Below, one piece after another: positions 19,855-28,831 of a stretch of 64,000 nucleotides of DNA. Made by a program: the position numbers and the translations under genes. The stretch comes from Rubripirellula lacrimiformis (GTDB lineage Bacteria; Planctomycetota; Planctomycetia; Pirellulales; Pirellulaceae). The stretch is from contig NZ_CP036525.1 in NCBI RefSeq assembly GCF_007741535.1, positions 6,448,001 through 6,512,000 of the forward strand. Direction: 5' to 3'. Position 1 is the first letter of the stretch; the number at the start of each line of letters is the position of its first letter. The notes beneath the pieces were generated by a model. The model was not told the origin of the DNA, searched no databases, and was given only the letters and a program-made list of their open reading frames with translations.

Positions 19855-20097
19855 TCTTTTTGGCCGCGCGGATGCTGCGTTGCTATCGACGCGGTTGCTC
19901 GACGACTGTCGCGGGAAGAGCCAACGAGACTTGCGAGTCGTGCACGACAGCGGGTGCAGCTACAATTGCAAGGCTACGATCACGTTGGATCGCGTGTGGG
20001 CTTGCGCTCACCTTATTGGCCATCAGCCAGAGGCCGCCGGAATTTGCCCGTCGACGGCAAGTCGCCTTATCATCTTCGCATTTCAAGAATTGACACG

Positions 20098-21150
20098 ATG
20101 AACATCCTTCTGAACGGTGCAGACGCCGCTCGAACATTTGCATGTTGGACCGTCTGGAACATGGCGGTGATGGGGGCCGTGTCGACATCGCTCAATGCAG
20201 GCACGCCAGCCGAGAACTTGTGCCGGAAACCAGCCGTCTGGTTCGATAGCCCCGCGGGACAGGAAACCATGCGGATCGTGCTATCGTGGCAATCCGATCA
20301 TGGCGACTGGCCCAAGAATACGGACACCACAAACAAGGTGTTTTCGGGCGACCGATCCACACTGCGTGGAACGTTCGACAACGGTGCGACCACCGGTGAA
20401 TTGCGTCTTTTGGCCCACGCATTCCAAGCCACTAACGACCCCAGGTACAAACAGGCATTTGTCAAAGGATTGGACCATATCCTGAATGCCCAGTACGCCA
20501 ATGGTGGATGGCCACAGTACTTCCCGCTGCGAAAAGGCTACTACACCCACATCACCTTCAATGACAATTGCATGATCCGGTTGCTGCAGTTCCTAGGTGA
20601 CATTGCCGCAGCCCCGGAATTTGGTTTCCTGGATCAAGAACACCAAAGGGCTGCCCAGAAGGCGATCGATCGCGGCATCGACTGTATCGTGAAATGCCAG
20701 ATTGTCGTGAATGGGACTGCAACGGTTTGGTGTGCCCAACACGACGAAGTCACCTTGGCTGCGGCCAAGGCTCGCGCCTATGAACTCCCCTCGCTCAGTG
20801 GAGCCGAAAGCGCTGGGATCTTGAAATACCTGATGAGCCTGGACAACCCGGATGCACATGTCATTCGCTGCGTCCATGATGGCGTGGGCTGGTTCGAAAC
20901 TGCAAAGATCGACGGTTTCCGATACCAGAAAAGTGGCACCGGCGCTGCGCTGACTCCCGATCCATCGGCACGCCCACTGTGGGCACGGTTCTATGAGATC
21001 GAATCGAACCGTCCGTTTTTCTGCGATCGAGACGGGATCCCCAAATACGATATTCAGCAGATCGGAAGCGAACGACGCAGCGGCTACACATGGTACGGCA
21101 ACTGGGGCGAAAGCTTGATCAACCAATTCGCCAAATGGGAATACCGGTGA
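20098..21150 (+). CDS. Pectate lyase, PL10-like, secreted
   Basis: The 350-residue product matches polysaccharide lyase family 10 (PelA-type), which cleaves polygalacturonate by beta-elimination using calcium. Landmarks are DWPKNTD near the start, the TFDNGATTGELRLLA helix, GGWPQYFPL, YYTHITFND, TVWCAQHD and a C-terminal RSGYTWYGNW. A short hydrophobic leader (about residues 8-35) suggests export. I chose the ATG at 20098 because it begins this leader; the frame is open upstream to 19819, but that part overlaps the end of the tandem array and is not protein-like. The gene converges on the VWA/BatA gene, with 25 bp between stops. Confidence 0.88.
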   Translation: MNILLNGADAARTFACWTVWNMAVMGAVSTSLNAGTPAENLCRKPAVWFDSPAGQETMRIVLSWQSDHGDWPKNTDTTNKVFSGDRSTLRGTFDNGATTGELRLLAHAFQATNDPRYKQAFVKGLDHILNAQYANGGWPQYFPLRKGYYTHITFNDNCMIRLLQFLGDIAAAPEFGFLDQEHQRAAQKAIDRGIDCIVKCQIVVNGTATVWCAQHDEVTLAAAKARAYELPSLSGAESAGILKYLMSLDNPDAHVIRCVHDGVGWFETAKIDGFRYQKSGTGAALTPDPSARPLWARFYEIESNRPFFCDRDGIPKYDIQQIGSERRSGYTWYGNWGESLINQFAKWEYR

Positions 21151-21175
21151 ACGCCTACCCGAAGCGGGTGGAATG

Positions 21176-23245
21176 CTACGCCACGCGTCGGCTGAACACC
21201 CACCACTCGGTTGCCAACAATCCCAAGACGCCCAGCAGCGCCCATCGCCAATACTCATGGCGTCGCTCGATGCCACCGGTCGCGGCTTTGACGGCTTCAT
21301 ACCCCAGTTCGATACTGGGCGCCACGGCAAGGCTGCTTTCACCTTGATCAAACAGATTGATCGCAAACAAATCGGCCAATCGATCGTTGTCCAAAACGCG
21401 GTAGTTCCCGGTCTGTTCGGTGTCCACCACTTCGATAATTCCGTTCGGCCCGGTTGGGATCGTCGTGATGGCGTCCGCTTCGGCCGAGTCGCTTGACGAA
21501 CGTTTCAACACCGCTTCGGCAACGGCACTCTCCAAACGCACTCGCACAGTTTCGCCAGGCTGGTATGACGGCGCCCCCGTCGCTTCGGCAGCACCCGCTA
21601 GATAGCGCAGCAGGTTCAGCAAGAACACCGGCCAGGATCGTTCGGTATACCAGTTGGTATTGGTCTGGGTCAGACCATCGGCATCAGTCGAAATGATCTC
21701 GAAACCAAGCACCAAATCTTGGAATCCATCGCGTGGCGACAGAACCAACATCGGCCCGGTATCGGCGGCAATCAGTTCAAAGGATCCGGCAGGCCCCGAG
21801 ATGCTGCGACCTTCAAAAATCAACAACGAGAAGACCTCTAGGAATCGCATGATCGGCTGAGTCCGGTCAATGTCGACCAACACGACAGACCCGGGCTCGG
21901 AAGCCCAAGACCATCCCTTGCTAGCCGGCGCGTCCGCAGCGGAACCGTCGGGTTCTGCGGTAACGGCATCACCGTCACCGGCATCGTCGGTGTCAGGATT
22001 GGGCGGAAGCGAACCGATGAAAAACGTGTTGGTTGCCGGCATCTGGCCCGGGCTGCAGCGATCAAAGATGACCAGGTCATCGGTTCCGGCCCCAGCCCGA
22101 TCGGCCCAAGCATCGGTATCCAAATAGGATGGCGTCACAAATTCCGAAACGCAAATCTTGGCAGCCTTCTCGGTTTCCAATCCTAGTTCCAGCGGTGTGT
22201 TGCCAGGCGTGATCACTAAAACACGGACCGTACGCAGCGGCGTCAAACCTGCAAAGGCGACATTATCGACGGCCAAGTCATCTTCGACATCCAGTGCCAA
22301 ACGCAGCGACACACCTTCTTCGTTTTCGATCGCGAAAGACAGTCCGGTCTGTTCCCCCGGTTCCAGCGAAACCGATGCCGCATCCAGAAACTCGCTTTCC
22401 ATCGACAACGTGGCGGTTGTCTCGATCGGCCGTTCCCCAAGATTCATGACGGTTGCAAACGCCTGCACCTGAGTCGGTTGTTCAACGTTTCGCTCTGCCG
22501 AAAACGCGGTGATCGCGACATTGTTCGGGCTGTTCCCACCGATCGCGACGTACTGCGGAATCAGGTTACCCAGATTGAACTCGGTGACCGGTTGGAACCC
22601 ACCATCGCTGAACACCAACAGGTCGGCCGGCATCGCATCGGCCACTTGCAAATCATTCAGGTTGCCGACTTCACTGCTGCGTCGCGGGTTCGCCAATCCG
22701 TCTGCGGCCTTCAGGGCACCCAAGATATCGGTTGGATGATTGGTCACCTGGACACGTGAAAGTGCATCACGCAGTCGCCTGCGATCGGTGGTAAACGACT
22801 GGACCGTGTCCGGGCGATCGCTAAACGTCACCAACATCGCGGTTTCAGAATCGCTCATGCCTTCGATCCGATCGCGGATCAAGTCGCGGGCGGTTTCAAA
22901 GCGAGATTTGCCGTCTACACCGTCGGTTGCCTGCATACTGGCCGACGTATCTAGCAGGTAAACCGTTCGACCTTGCGACGAGGCGTCTCCACGAATTCCG
23001 GGCCGCAGCAGCGCCATTGCAGCCAACGCCACCGCCAACAACTGCAGAAACAACAACAGGCTGCGACGCAAACGTTGCATCAGACTGTTGACGTGCAAAT
23101 CTTCGATGGTTCGCGACCAGAGGTACGTGCTGGGCACCTCGACTGGTTCGCGTCGCAACTTCAGAAAGTAAAGCAGCACGATCCCGACCGGAACGGCTGC
23201 GAAGATAGCCCATTGCCAAGGCGCCAAAGCCGATATCCAGCTCAT
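21176..23245 (-). CDS. BatA/VWA-domain membrane protein
   Basis: The 689-residue product begins with the aerotolerance-type BatA membrane segment (WAIFAAVPVGIVLLYFLKLRR) and a second helix (LLLFLQLLAVALAAMALLRP). A von Willebrand A domain follows (about 90-260) with a good MIDAS motif, DTSASM. The remainder is a beta-rich periplasmic region and a C-terminal helix (WRWALLGVLGLLATEWW). Such proteins work with DUF58 and MoxR ATPases in envelope or protein-complex maturation. Its ATG overlaps the stop of the DUF58 gene by four bases (ATGA), so the two are an operon. No MoxR gene is present in the neighbourhood. Confidence 0.88.
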   Translation of the reverse strand: MSWISALAPWQWAIFAAVPVGIVLLYFLKLRREPVEVPSTYLWSRTIEDLHVNSLMQRLRRSLLLFLQLLAVALAAMALLRPGIRGDASSQGRTVYLLDTSASMQATDGVDGKSRFETARDLIRDRIEGMSDSETAMLVTFSDRPDTVQSFTTDRRRLRDALSRVQVTNHPTDILGALKAADGLANPRRSSEVGNLNDLQVADAMPADLLVFSDGGFQPVTEFNLGNLIPQYVAIGGNSPNNVAITAFSAERNVEQPTQVQAFATVMNLGERPIETTATLSMESEFLDAASVSLEPGEQTGLSFAIENEEGVSLRLALDVEDDLAVDNVAFAGLTPLRTVRVLVITPGNTPLELGLETEKAAKICVSEFVTPSYLDTDAWADRAGAGTDDLVIFDRCSPGQMPATNTFFIGSLPPNPDTDDAGDGDAVTAEPDGSAADAPASKGWSWASEPGSVVLVDIDRTQPIMRFLEVFSLLIFEGRSISGPAGSFELIAADTGPMLVLSPRDGFQDLVLGFEIISTDADGLTQTNTNWYTERSWPVFLLNLLRYLAGAAEATGAPSYQPGETVRVRLESAVAEAVLKRSSSDSAEADAITTIPTGPNGIIEVVDTEQTGNYRVLDNDRLADLFAINLFDQGESSLAVAPSIELGYEAVKAATGGIERRHEYWRWALLGVLGLLATEWWVFSRRVA

Positions 23246-24135
23246 CGTACAACCCCTCGTTCACGCAGGTATCTGGTCACGATGGTTTCCACCGGGACAT
23301 CGGTGCGGACCGGGATGTACACGATCGATCGACGGCTACAGAACTGTTTGGCTCCTGCGATGAAGGATTGCACCGTGGATTTGTACTTTTCCAACACGTG
23401 AGCGTTGATCGTGATCTCCGCGGCGTCCCCGTCTTCGACATCGATCAATTTCCGATCGCCTCGCAGCGGCGGATCAATTTCCTCTGGCGACAGGATATGC
23501 ATCACAAACACGTCCATTCTTCGTCCGATCAGCATCCGCAGCGCTGACTCGTAACCGGATTTGTCCATCAGGTCGGTCAGCAACACACATACACCGCTGC
23601 CCGATGTTCGCAGCGAGAAGTCTTTGACGCCGTCATACAGCGAGACGTTCTGACCCGCTTCGACCGAGTCCAAATAGCCCAGCATCTTCCACAGACTGGC
23701 TCGACCGCGCAGCACTGGCGCTCGTCGACCTTCGGGGCCCAACACAGAAACGCTGACTCGGTCCGCCCGGCACATACCGACATATCCGAGCGCGGCGGCC
23801 AATTGCTTGGCAACATGCAGTTTCGTGGGATCCCCGAAGTTCATCGATTCGCTTGCATCGACCAGCGCAAAGAAGTGCAGATCCTCCTCTTCCAGAAACA
23901 TCTTCAGGAACAGTTGGTCAAGTCGCGCGTAAAGATTCCAGTCGATCAGCCGCAGGTCATCGCCGGCGACATAGTTTCGGAAATCGGCGAACTCGACACT
24001 TTGACCCTTCCGCTTACTGCGCCGTTCGCCCTTCATTCGGCCACGAAACACTTTTCGCGACACCAATTCCATGCGTTCCAAACGGCCCAACAATTCGGGG
24101 CTTAACAGTGTCGATGAGGTGGCGGTTTTGGGCAT
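23242..24135 (-). CDS. DUF58 domain protein
   Basis: The 297-residue soluble protein has the DUF58 core GDDLRLIDWNLYARLDQLFLK-type region, here with DDLRLIDWNLYARLDQL, followed by a VWA-like fold with DASESM. N-terminal membrane helices found in some family members are absent. DUF58 proteins are partners of MoxR AAA+ ATPases and BatA-type proteins. It is the first gene of a two-gene operon and overlaps the BatA gene by four bases. The ATG at 24135 starts MPKTATSSTLLSPELLGRLE, the usual family start. It lies about 40 bp from the end of the next sulfatase gene on the same strand. Confidence 0.9.
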   Translation of the reverse strand: MPKTATSSTLLSPELLGRLERMELVSRKVFRGRMKGERRSKRKGQSVEFADFRNYVAGDDLRLIDWNLYARLDQLFLKMFLEEEDLHFFALVDASESMNFGDPTKLHVAKQLAAALGYVGMCRADRVSVSVLGPEGRRAPVLRGRASLWKMLGYLDSVEAGQNVSLYDGVKDFSLRTSGSGVCVLLTDLMDKSGYESALRMLIGRRMDVFVMHILSPEEIDPPLRGDRKLIDVEDGDAAEITINAHVLEKYKSTVQSFIAGAKQFCSRRSIVYIPVRTDVPVETIVTRYLRERGVVR

Positions 24136-24175
24136 CGCAAGAGTTTACCAGATGGCGTGCGGCGAATGACATTGG

Positions 24176-25690
24176 TTACTTCCAAACCAGTGGCAAACGT
24201 TCGTCGTCAGGTCCCAAATTGGCGGCCGGCCGTACGCCAGCACCTTTTTGGTCGTTCAGCCGATCCCCCAGGTCTTCGCGAGCCAAGCTAGCCGCAGCCT
24301 GCAATTCTTTGACTTGGTCGGGGAATTTTTCCATGACGTTGGTGGTTTCGCCCAGGTCATTGTCCAGATCGTACAAGGCCAATTCGGCACGCGCACTGGC
24401 GTAGGGTACCGGGTTACCGCCCGATCCGCCGGGCTGTCCGTCCAACGTGCGGTACTGGTGCGGGAACACCAATTTGAAGCGTTCGTTTCGGATCGTTTGT
24501 AACTGGCCACCACCATAGTATCCATAGAATGCATCATGGGGCGAAGTGGCATCGGGTTCGCCGAACATCAACGGACGGATGTCGTGCCCATCGATTTTAT
24601 GATCGGGAAGCGTTGCACCGATCAGCTTGGCAACTGTGGGAAGAATATCGATCGAGCTGCACAATTTGTCACAGGTCGTGCCGGCCGGAATTTTGTCCTT
24701 CCACCACATGATCGTGGGTTCGCGGTAGCCACCTTCGAACATTGTGCCTTTGCCTTCCCGCAGCGGGCCAGCCGAACCAGAATCCGTGCCGTAAGAAAGC
24801 CACGGTCCGTTGTCGCTAGTGAACACCACCAACGTGTTCTGCTGGGCACCGATGTCTTCGATCGCCGCCAACACTTGACCGACCGACCAATCGACTTCCA
24901 TCACAACGTCGCCAAAGATTCCGGCGCCGCTCTTCCCGCGAAACTTGTCCGACACGTAAAGCGGTACGTGAACCATCGGATGTGGCAGGTACAAAAAGAA
25001 TGGCTGGTCCGCGTTATCTTTGATGAACCCCACCGCCCGTTCGGTGAATTCGGTCGTCATCTGTTCCTGGTCCGACGGTTGCATGTCATCGTTGACCACG
25101 CGTGCGCCGCCTTCACGCGTCGACTCGATCATCGGAAGCGCCGCCCAGGGGATCTTGGCTTTGGGATTCTTTTTACGAACCGCGACCGAATCCGGATGCA
25201 ACGGCCACATGTCGTTGCTGTAGGGGATCCCATAGAACTGGTCGAATCCGTGATTGGTTGGCAAAAACTTTGGATCGTGCCCCAGATGCCACTTTCCAAA
25301 CGCAGCCGTTGCGTAGCCTTTCGATTTACAAAGTTCGGCCAACGTGACTTCACGATCGGCTAGCCCCGTGGTCGCCTTGGGCCCCAGTGCTCCGCTGAAC
25401 CCAACGCGGCGGTGGTAGCAACCGGTCATCAATGCCGACCGTGATGCTGAACAAACCGCTGACGAAACGACAAAATCGGTAAACCGCCGACCTTCACTGG
25501 CCATGCGGTCCAGGTTAGGCGTCGGGTAGTCGGTCGCGCCAAACGGTCCGATATCAGCGTATCCCATATCATCGATGAAGATGACCACGACATTGGGCGG
25601 CGGCGTGTCGGCCGAAGCGCGATCGGCCGTCAACAGCACGAGCATCAGCGAGAAACCGAGCAAACAAATCAAACAGCGAGGCGAAGTCAT
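24176..25690 (-). CDS. Secreted sulfatase
   Basis: The 504-residue sulfatase has a clear signal peptide (MTSPRCLICLLGFSLMLVLL to about RASA). Metal-binding Asp residues are in VVVIFIDDMGYAD. The formylglycine site is CSASRSALMTG with Cys near residue 80; Ala replaces the usual Pro (C-x-A-x-R), a known variant. GKWHLGH, TSDNGPW and GGYREP are also present. The substrate is unknown. I preferred the ATG at 25690 because it begins the signal peptide; ATG at 25726 is possible. The frame runs on to 25828, but there it reads through an inverted repeat. The gene points towards the DUF58/BatA pair. Confidence 0.9.
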   Translation of the reverse strand: MTSPRCLICLLGFSLMLVLLTADRASADTPPPNVVVIFIDDMGYADIGPFGATDYPTPNLDRMASEGRRFTDFVVSSAVCSASRSALMTGCYHRRVGFSGALGPKATTGLADREVTLAELCKSKGYATAAFGKWHLGHDPKFLPTNHGFDQFYGIPYSNDMWPLHPDSVAVRKKNPKAKIPWAALPMIESTREGGARVVNDDMQPSDQEQMTTEFTERAVGFIKDNADQPFFLYLPHPMVHVPLYVSDKFRGKSGAGIFGDVVMEVDWSVGQVLAAIEDIGAQQNTLVVFTSDNGPWLSYGTDSGSAGPLREGKGTMFEGGYREPTIMWWKDKIPAGTTCDKLCSSIDILPTVAKLIGATLPDHKIDGHDIRPLMFGEPDATSPHDAFYGYYGGGQLQTIRNERFKLVFPHQYRTLDGQPGGSGGNPVPYASARAELALYDLDNDLGETTNVMEKFPDQVKELQAAASLAREDLGDRLNDQKGAGVRPAANLGPDDERLPLVWK

Positions 25691-26148
25691 CACAGCAGGC
25701 TCATCAAGAAAGTCAGGTGTCTCCATTACAGTTGGCCCATTGTAATGGCTGGCGTCCCACGCTGGCAGGCAAACCGGAAGATTGCAAATTGCAAAATGAA
25801 CATTGCAAATCGGATATCGGATCGGCAACGAAAATCGAGACGCTACGCGGAAACGGACAGACCGAACCGAGTCACACAGATCTCAGCGGAAACAACCGGC
25901 ACACCGGGACTCGCCCGCATCCCAGCGTTTCAATTTGCGATTTGAAATGTTCATTTTGCAATTTGCAATCTCCCCCTCCCCCCTCCGCAACCAACCATTG
26001 CCCAAAAATCGCATTGGGGCAAATACCGTTCTGCCCGCATCTGAATGCCCGCGGATTCGATTAGCGGATAGAATGGCTTCCAACCGCTGATTTGTTTTGT
26101 ACCGACCACGTGTTCCGCCTTTTTCCTCTCCCATTCCATCCGAGTGTC
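25691..26148. other. Intergenic region between divergent sulfatase and DUF6702-like genes
   Basis: This 458-bp region contains a 193-bp element bounded by 34-bp inverted repeats (described separately) and probably the promoters of both flanking genes. I see no gene or tRNA in it. Confidence 0.6.
25779..25971. repeat. 34-bp inverted repeat flanking a 125-bp core
   Basis: The arm at 25779-25812 (starting AGATTGCAAATTGC) is the reverse complement of 25938-25971 with one mismatch. The arms are AT-rich and built from repeated TTTGCAA words, unlike the GC-rich surroundings. The core has no open frame of note. It could be a miniature mobile element or a long-stem intergenic repeat. Confidence 0.85.
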
Positions 26149-26829
26149 ATGTCGATGACGTCTGCCCTGCTATGGATGATGCTGGTCATGCATCCGGTCC
26201 ACGAAACTGTGGCCGAAGTCGAATGGAATCCGCAAACGAAACGATTGGAAGTGGCGTTGCGATTGGATGTCGATGACGAGCGATGGATCGCTGACAAAAT
26301 GGCGGCGCGAGCCGAAGCCGACGGCATCCCATGGGACCGATCGAAGACGTCGACTTGGGCAATGGCCTACCTGCAGCCACGTTTCCGAGCGGCCCCACTG
26401 CCTGCGTCTGGCAAGTCCGATTCAACCCGATACCACTGGATCGGGCATGACCAAGACGGCGCCCACGTTTGGTGGTACTTCGAGATTGAACCGGCAGACG
26501 GCAAACCGGTCCAGTGGATCGACCAACGATTGCTGTTCGATCGCGAACCCGACTTTCTGCACCGCATCCTGGTTTTGAACCAAACGCAAACGCCTGGGTC
26601 ATCCAAAATCAAATCGCCACAGCGATCTGATTCGGCGTCAGTCCCCAAGTCAGACTCCCAACGATCGACGGCTTCGCGCGCCGCCGATTTGACGATCGGA
26701 CGTTCCAAGTTTTTCTTGGACGGTTCCGACGGCCCATCACGATCGGGTCCCTCCGATTCGAATCATTCCAATTCCCCCGAACCCAGCACGGACGATGACG
26801 ATGCCCCCCTGCCGCCCACTGACCTGTGA
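26149..26829 (+). CDS. DUF6702-like protein
   Basis: The 226-residue product starts with a short hydrophobic leader running into MHPVHETVAEVEWN, then RLEVALRLDVDDE, which matches the N-terminal pattern of DUF6702 proteins (HP-x-H-x-S/T with an acidic DD turn). A Trp-rich strand pair (HVWWYFEIEP) is followed by a low-complexity Ser/Pro/Asp-rich tail (about 150-226). Its function is unknown. I chose the ATG at 26149 because family similarity begins immediately after it. The tail overlaps the start of the CinA-like gene by 35 bp, so the two are probably co-transcribed and translationally linked. Confidence 0.75.
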   Translation: MSMTSALLWMMLVMHPVHETVAEVEWNPQTKRLEVALRLDVDDERWIADKMAARAEADGIPWDRSKTSTWAMAYLQPRFRAAPLPASGKSDSTRYHWIGHDQDGAHVWWYFEIEPADGKPVQWIDQRLLFDREPDFLHRILVLNQTQTPGSSKIKSPQRSDSASVPKSDSQRSTASRAADLTIGRSKFFLDGSDGPSRSGPSDSNHSNSPEPSTDDDDAPLPPTDL

Positions 26830-28036
26830 AATCGTTTCGATCGGCGACGAGATGACGTCGGGAGCGAGGCTGGATACGAACGCGCAGTGGCTTAGCCGCC
26901 GGATGGGCGAACTGGGTGTGACGGTGCAGTTCCACAGTACCGTTGGCGACACTCTGGATGACAACATCAACGTGTTCCGTATCGCTGCGTCGCGCGCCGA
27001 TTTGGTGGTGGCGACCGGCGGACTTGGTCCGACCCGTGACGACCTGACACGCGAATCCTTAGCCGCGGTTGTTGGCCAGCCTTTGGAAATGCGTGAATCG
27101 GCAATGAAACATATCGAATCGATGTACTCACGCCGCAATCGCGAGATGCCCGAGCGGAACCGTGTCCAAGCCATGTTCCCGGTCGGCAGCGATGAAATCT
27201 TCAACCCGCAGGGAACCGCACCTGGGATCGATCTGATGGTTCCCCAGAACGGTCGGTCGCCGAGTCGTATTTTTGCACTGCCAGGTGTCCCGGCCGAAAT
27301 GGTGCGGATGTTCGACGATACCGTGGCGCCGCGAGTCATGGCAATCGCCGGAGGCGGATCCAGAATTCGACACGCTGTGATGAAATTCTTTGGCACCGGC
27401 GAAAGCGATATGGAACAACGGTTAGGCGAAATGATTTCGCGTGATCGCCAACCCCGTGTCGGTATCACGGTCAGTGCAGCCACGATTTCGCTGCGGATCA
27501 CAGCAACAGCAGACACCGACGAAATCTGTGATGGCATGATTGCCGAGACGCGTCGAGAGATTTTGCAGCGAGTACCAGAGTTCTACTTCGGCGATGGCGA
27601 AACGTTCGAACAGCATCACGCGATCGCCGCGACGCTGCGTTGCCGCGACCAGTCGATGGCGATCGTTGAACTTGGACGCGCCGCCGTCCTGGGCGACTGG
27701 TTTGCCACGCTGGGCGATTCACCAGCCTATCGTGGTGGCGTTTCGCTGGCTGACACCGACGACCTGTGCCGCATTTTTGACGCGGCGAATCCGGACGAAG
27801 CCCTCCAAAACGCTCGCCAACGATTTGCCGCCGATTGGATGTTGCTGGTCGACCAATACCCGGCCTTGGACAATGCAGCCGATGCTCGACTGCCCAACGT
27901 GGATGTCGCGCTGACGATCATCGATCCAAGTGGGCAGACGCTTCGGCACACCATCACATTGGGCGGACATCCGGACATCATGCAGGCTAGGATTGCAAAG
28001 TCGGCGATGGCCTGGATGCGAAAAGTGCTCCAATGA
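26795..28036 (+). CDS. cinA: CinA-like protein with degenerate amidase domain
   Basis: The N-terminal half is a clear CinA/MoaB-type domain: EIVSIGDEMTSGARLDTNAQWL, here recognisable from SIGDEMTSGARLDTNA, then ATGGLGPTRDDLTRE and the later FNPQGTAPGI and LPGVPAEMVRMF. This domain acts on ADP-ribose or NMN-type substrates in CinA proteins. The C-terminal region (about 275-413) aligns in position with the NMN amidase domain, but the catalytic ESCTGG segment reads VELGRAA, so the nucleophilic Ser is missing and amidase activity is unlikely. Length is 413 residues, as in normal CinA. The start (ATG 26795 or 26801) lies inside the preceding gene. Confidence 0.85.
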   Translation: MTMPPCRPLTCEIVSIGDEMTSGARLDTNAQWLSRRMGELGVTVQFHSTVGDTLDDNINVFRIAASRADLVVATGGLGPTRDDLTRESLAAVVGQPLEMRESAMKHIESMYSRRNREMPERNRVQAMFPVGSDEIFNPQGTAPGIDLMVPQNGRSPSRIFALPGVPAEMVRMFDDTVAPRVMAIAGGGSRIRHAVMKFFGTGESDMEQRLGEMISRDRQPRVGITVSAATISLRITATADTDEICDGMIAETRREILQRVPEFYFGDGETFEQHHAIAATLRCRDQSMAIVELGRAAVLGDWFATLGDSPAYRGGVSLADTDDLCRIFDAANPDEALQNARQRFAADWMLLVDQYPALDNAADARLPNVDVALTIIDPSGQTLRHTITLGGHPDIMQARIAKSAMAWMRKVLQ

Positions 28037-28130
28037 TGTTCACCGATCTCGGTTGCAGCCCAGCGTTTTCGCTAAGCCGGCGATCGGCGCCGGCGATTCG
28101 TCCTCACCATCCTTTTATGGAAACCATCTG

Positions 28131-28691
28131 ATGTCACGCACGCTATCTCTGCTGGCCTTTTCGTTGATCCCGACCATGGTGATCGCAGCGGAACCGCCCG
28201 CGTCAGGATCGGACACGGCCGTCATCCAGAGTGACGCGAACCAGGAATCGGATCAGCCAACCGCCGGCACAGCGGCCCCGACACCAAGAGAATCTCGGCT
28301 TGCTGCTTACCTTAGCGGCGCCCAATTCGTCGGCAAGTTCACCGTCGACGGCAAAGAAGACAAACTTCCCAAGACCGAACGGTACACGATCAGCAAATGC
28401 GAAAAGCTACCGGCCACAGACATGTACCGGCTGACCGCTCGGATCACCTACGGAAAGGTCGACAGCGAAGTACCGATGGACATCAAGATCCTTTGGTCTG
28501 GGAACACCCCCGTTATCACTTTGGATCAGTTGTGGATCCCCGGCATGGGAACCTTCGACGCGCGCGTGATGATTCACAGCGACCGTTATGCCGGCACATG
28601 GCAACACGACGAGGTCGGCGGCCACATGTTCGGCCAAATCCAACAGGCCGCTAAAACCGACGCCGCTGGTGAACCGGCAGCGAACCAATAG
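28131..28691 (+). CDS. Hypothetical secreted protein
   Basis: I do not recognise this 186-residue protein. It has a signal peptide (MSRTLSLLAFSLIPTMVIA), a Ser/Asp/Gln-rich linker to about residue 55, and a compact beta-rich domain (about 60-175) beginning LAAYLSGAQFVGKFTVDG and including LDQLWIPGMGTFDARV and YAGTWQHDEVGGHMFG. The latter looks like a conserved single-domain periplasmic protein of planctomycetes. The gene starts 94 bp after the CinA-like gene and is followed by a strong terminator, so it is probably the last gene of the transcript. Confidence 0.8.
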   Translation: MSRTLSLLAFSLIPTMVIAAEPPASGSDTAVIQSDANQESDQPTAGTAAPTPRESRLAAYLSGAQFVGKFTVDGKEDKLPKTERYTISKCEKLPATDMYRLTARITYGKVDSEVPMDIKILWSGNTPVITLDQLWIPGMGTFDARVMIHSDRYAGTWQHDEVGGHMFGQIQQAAKTDAAGEPAANQ

Positions 28692-28696
28692 CGCAT

Positions 28697-28735
28697 AAAA
28701 AACGCCCGGCTTCCCCCCGAAAGCCGAGCGTTTTT
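28697..28735 (+). terminator. Rho-independent terminator
   Basis: A 12-bp stem (AACGCCCGGCTT / AAGCCGAGCGTT, one mismatch) closes an 8-nt loop and is followed by five T. It is preceded by A-rich sequence and lies 5 bp after the small secreted-protein stop. Confidence 0.85.
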
Positions 28736-28831
28736 CGCTTCTTGAACTCCTGATCGTTGCCCTAATCGCAACCGGGCTATTCCACCGGCTCCCGCCGCCC
28801 AGGTTGCGAAGTCAATCGATCATTCGTCGCA

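Noticed and set aside
19819-20097. Upstream extension of the pectate lyase
   Set aside because: It overlaps the end of the repeat array and its residues are not protein-like; the signal peptide starts at 20098.
25691-25828. Upstream extension of the second sulfatase
   Set aside because: It would translate one arm of the intergenic inverted repeat and precede a good signal peptide.
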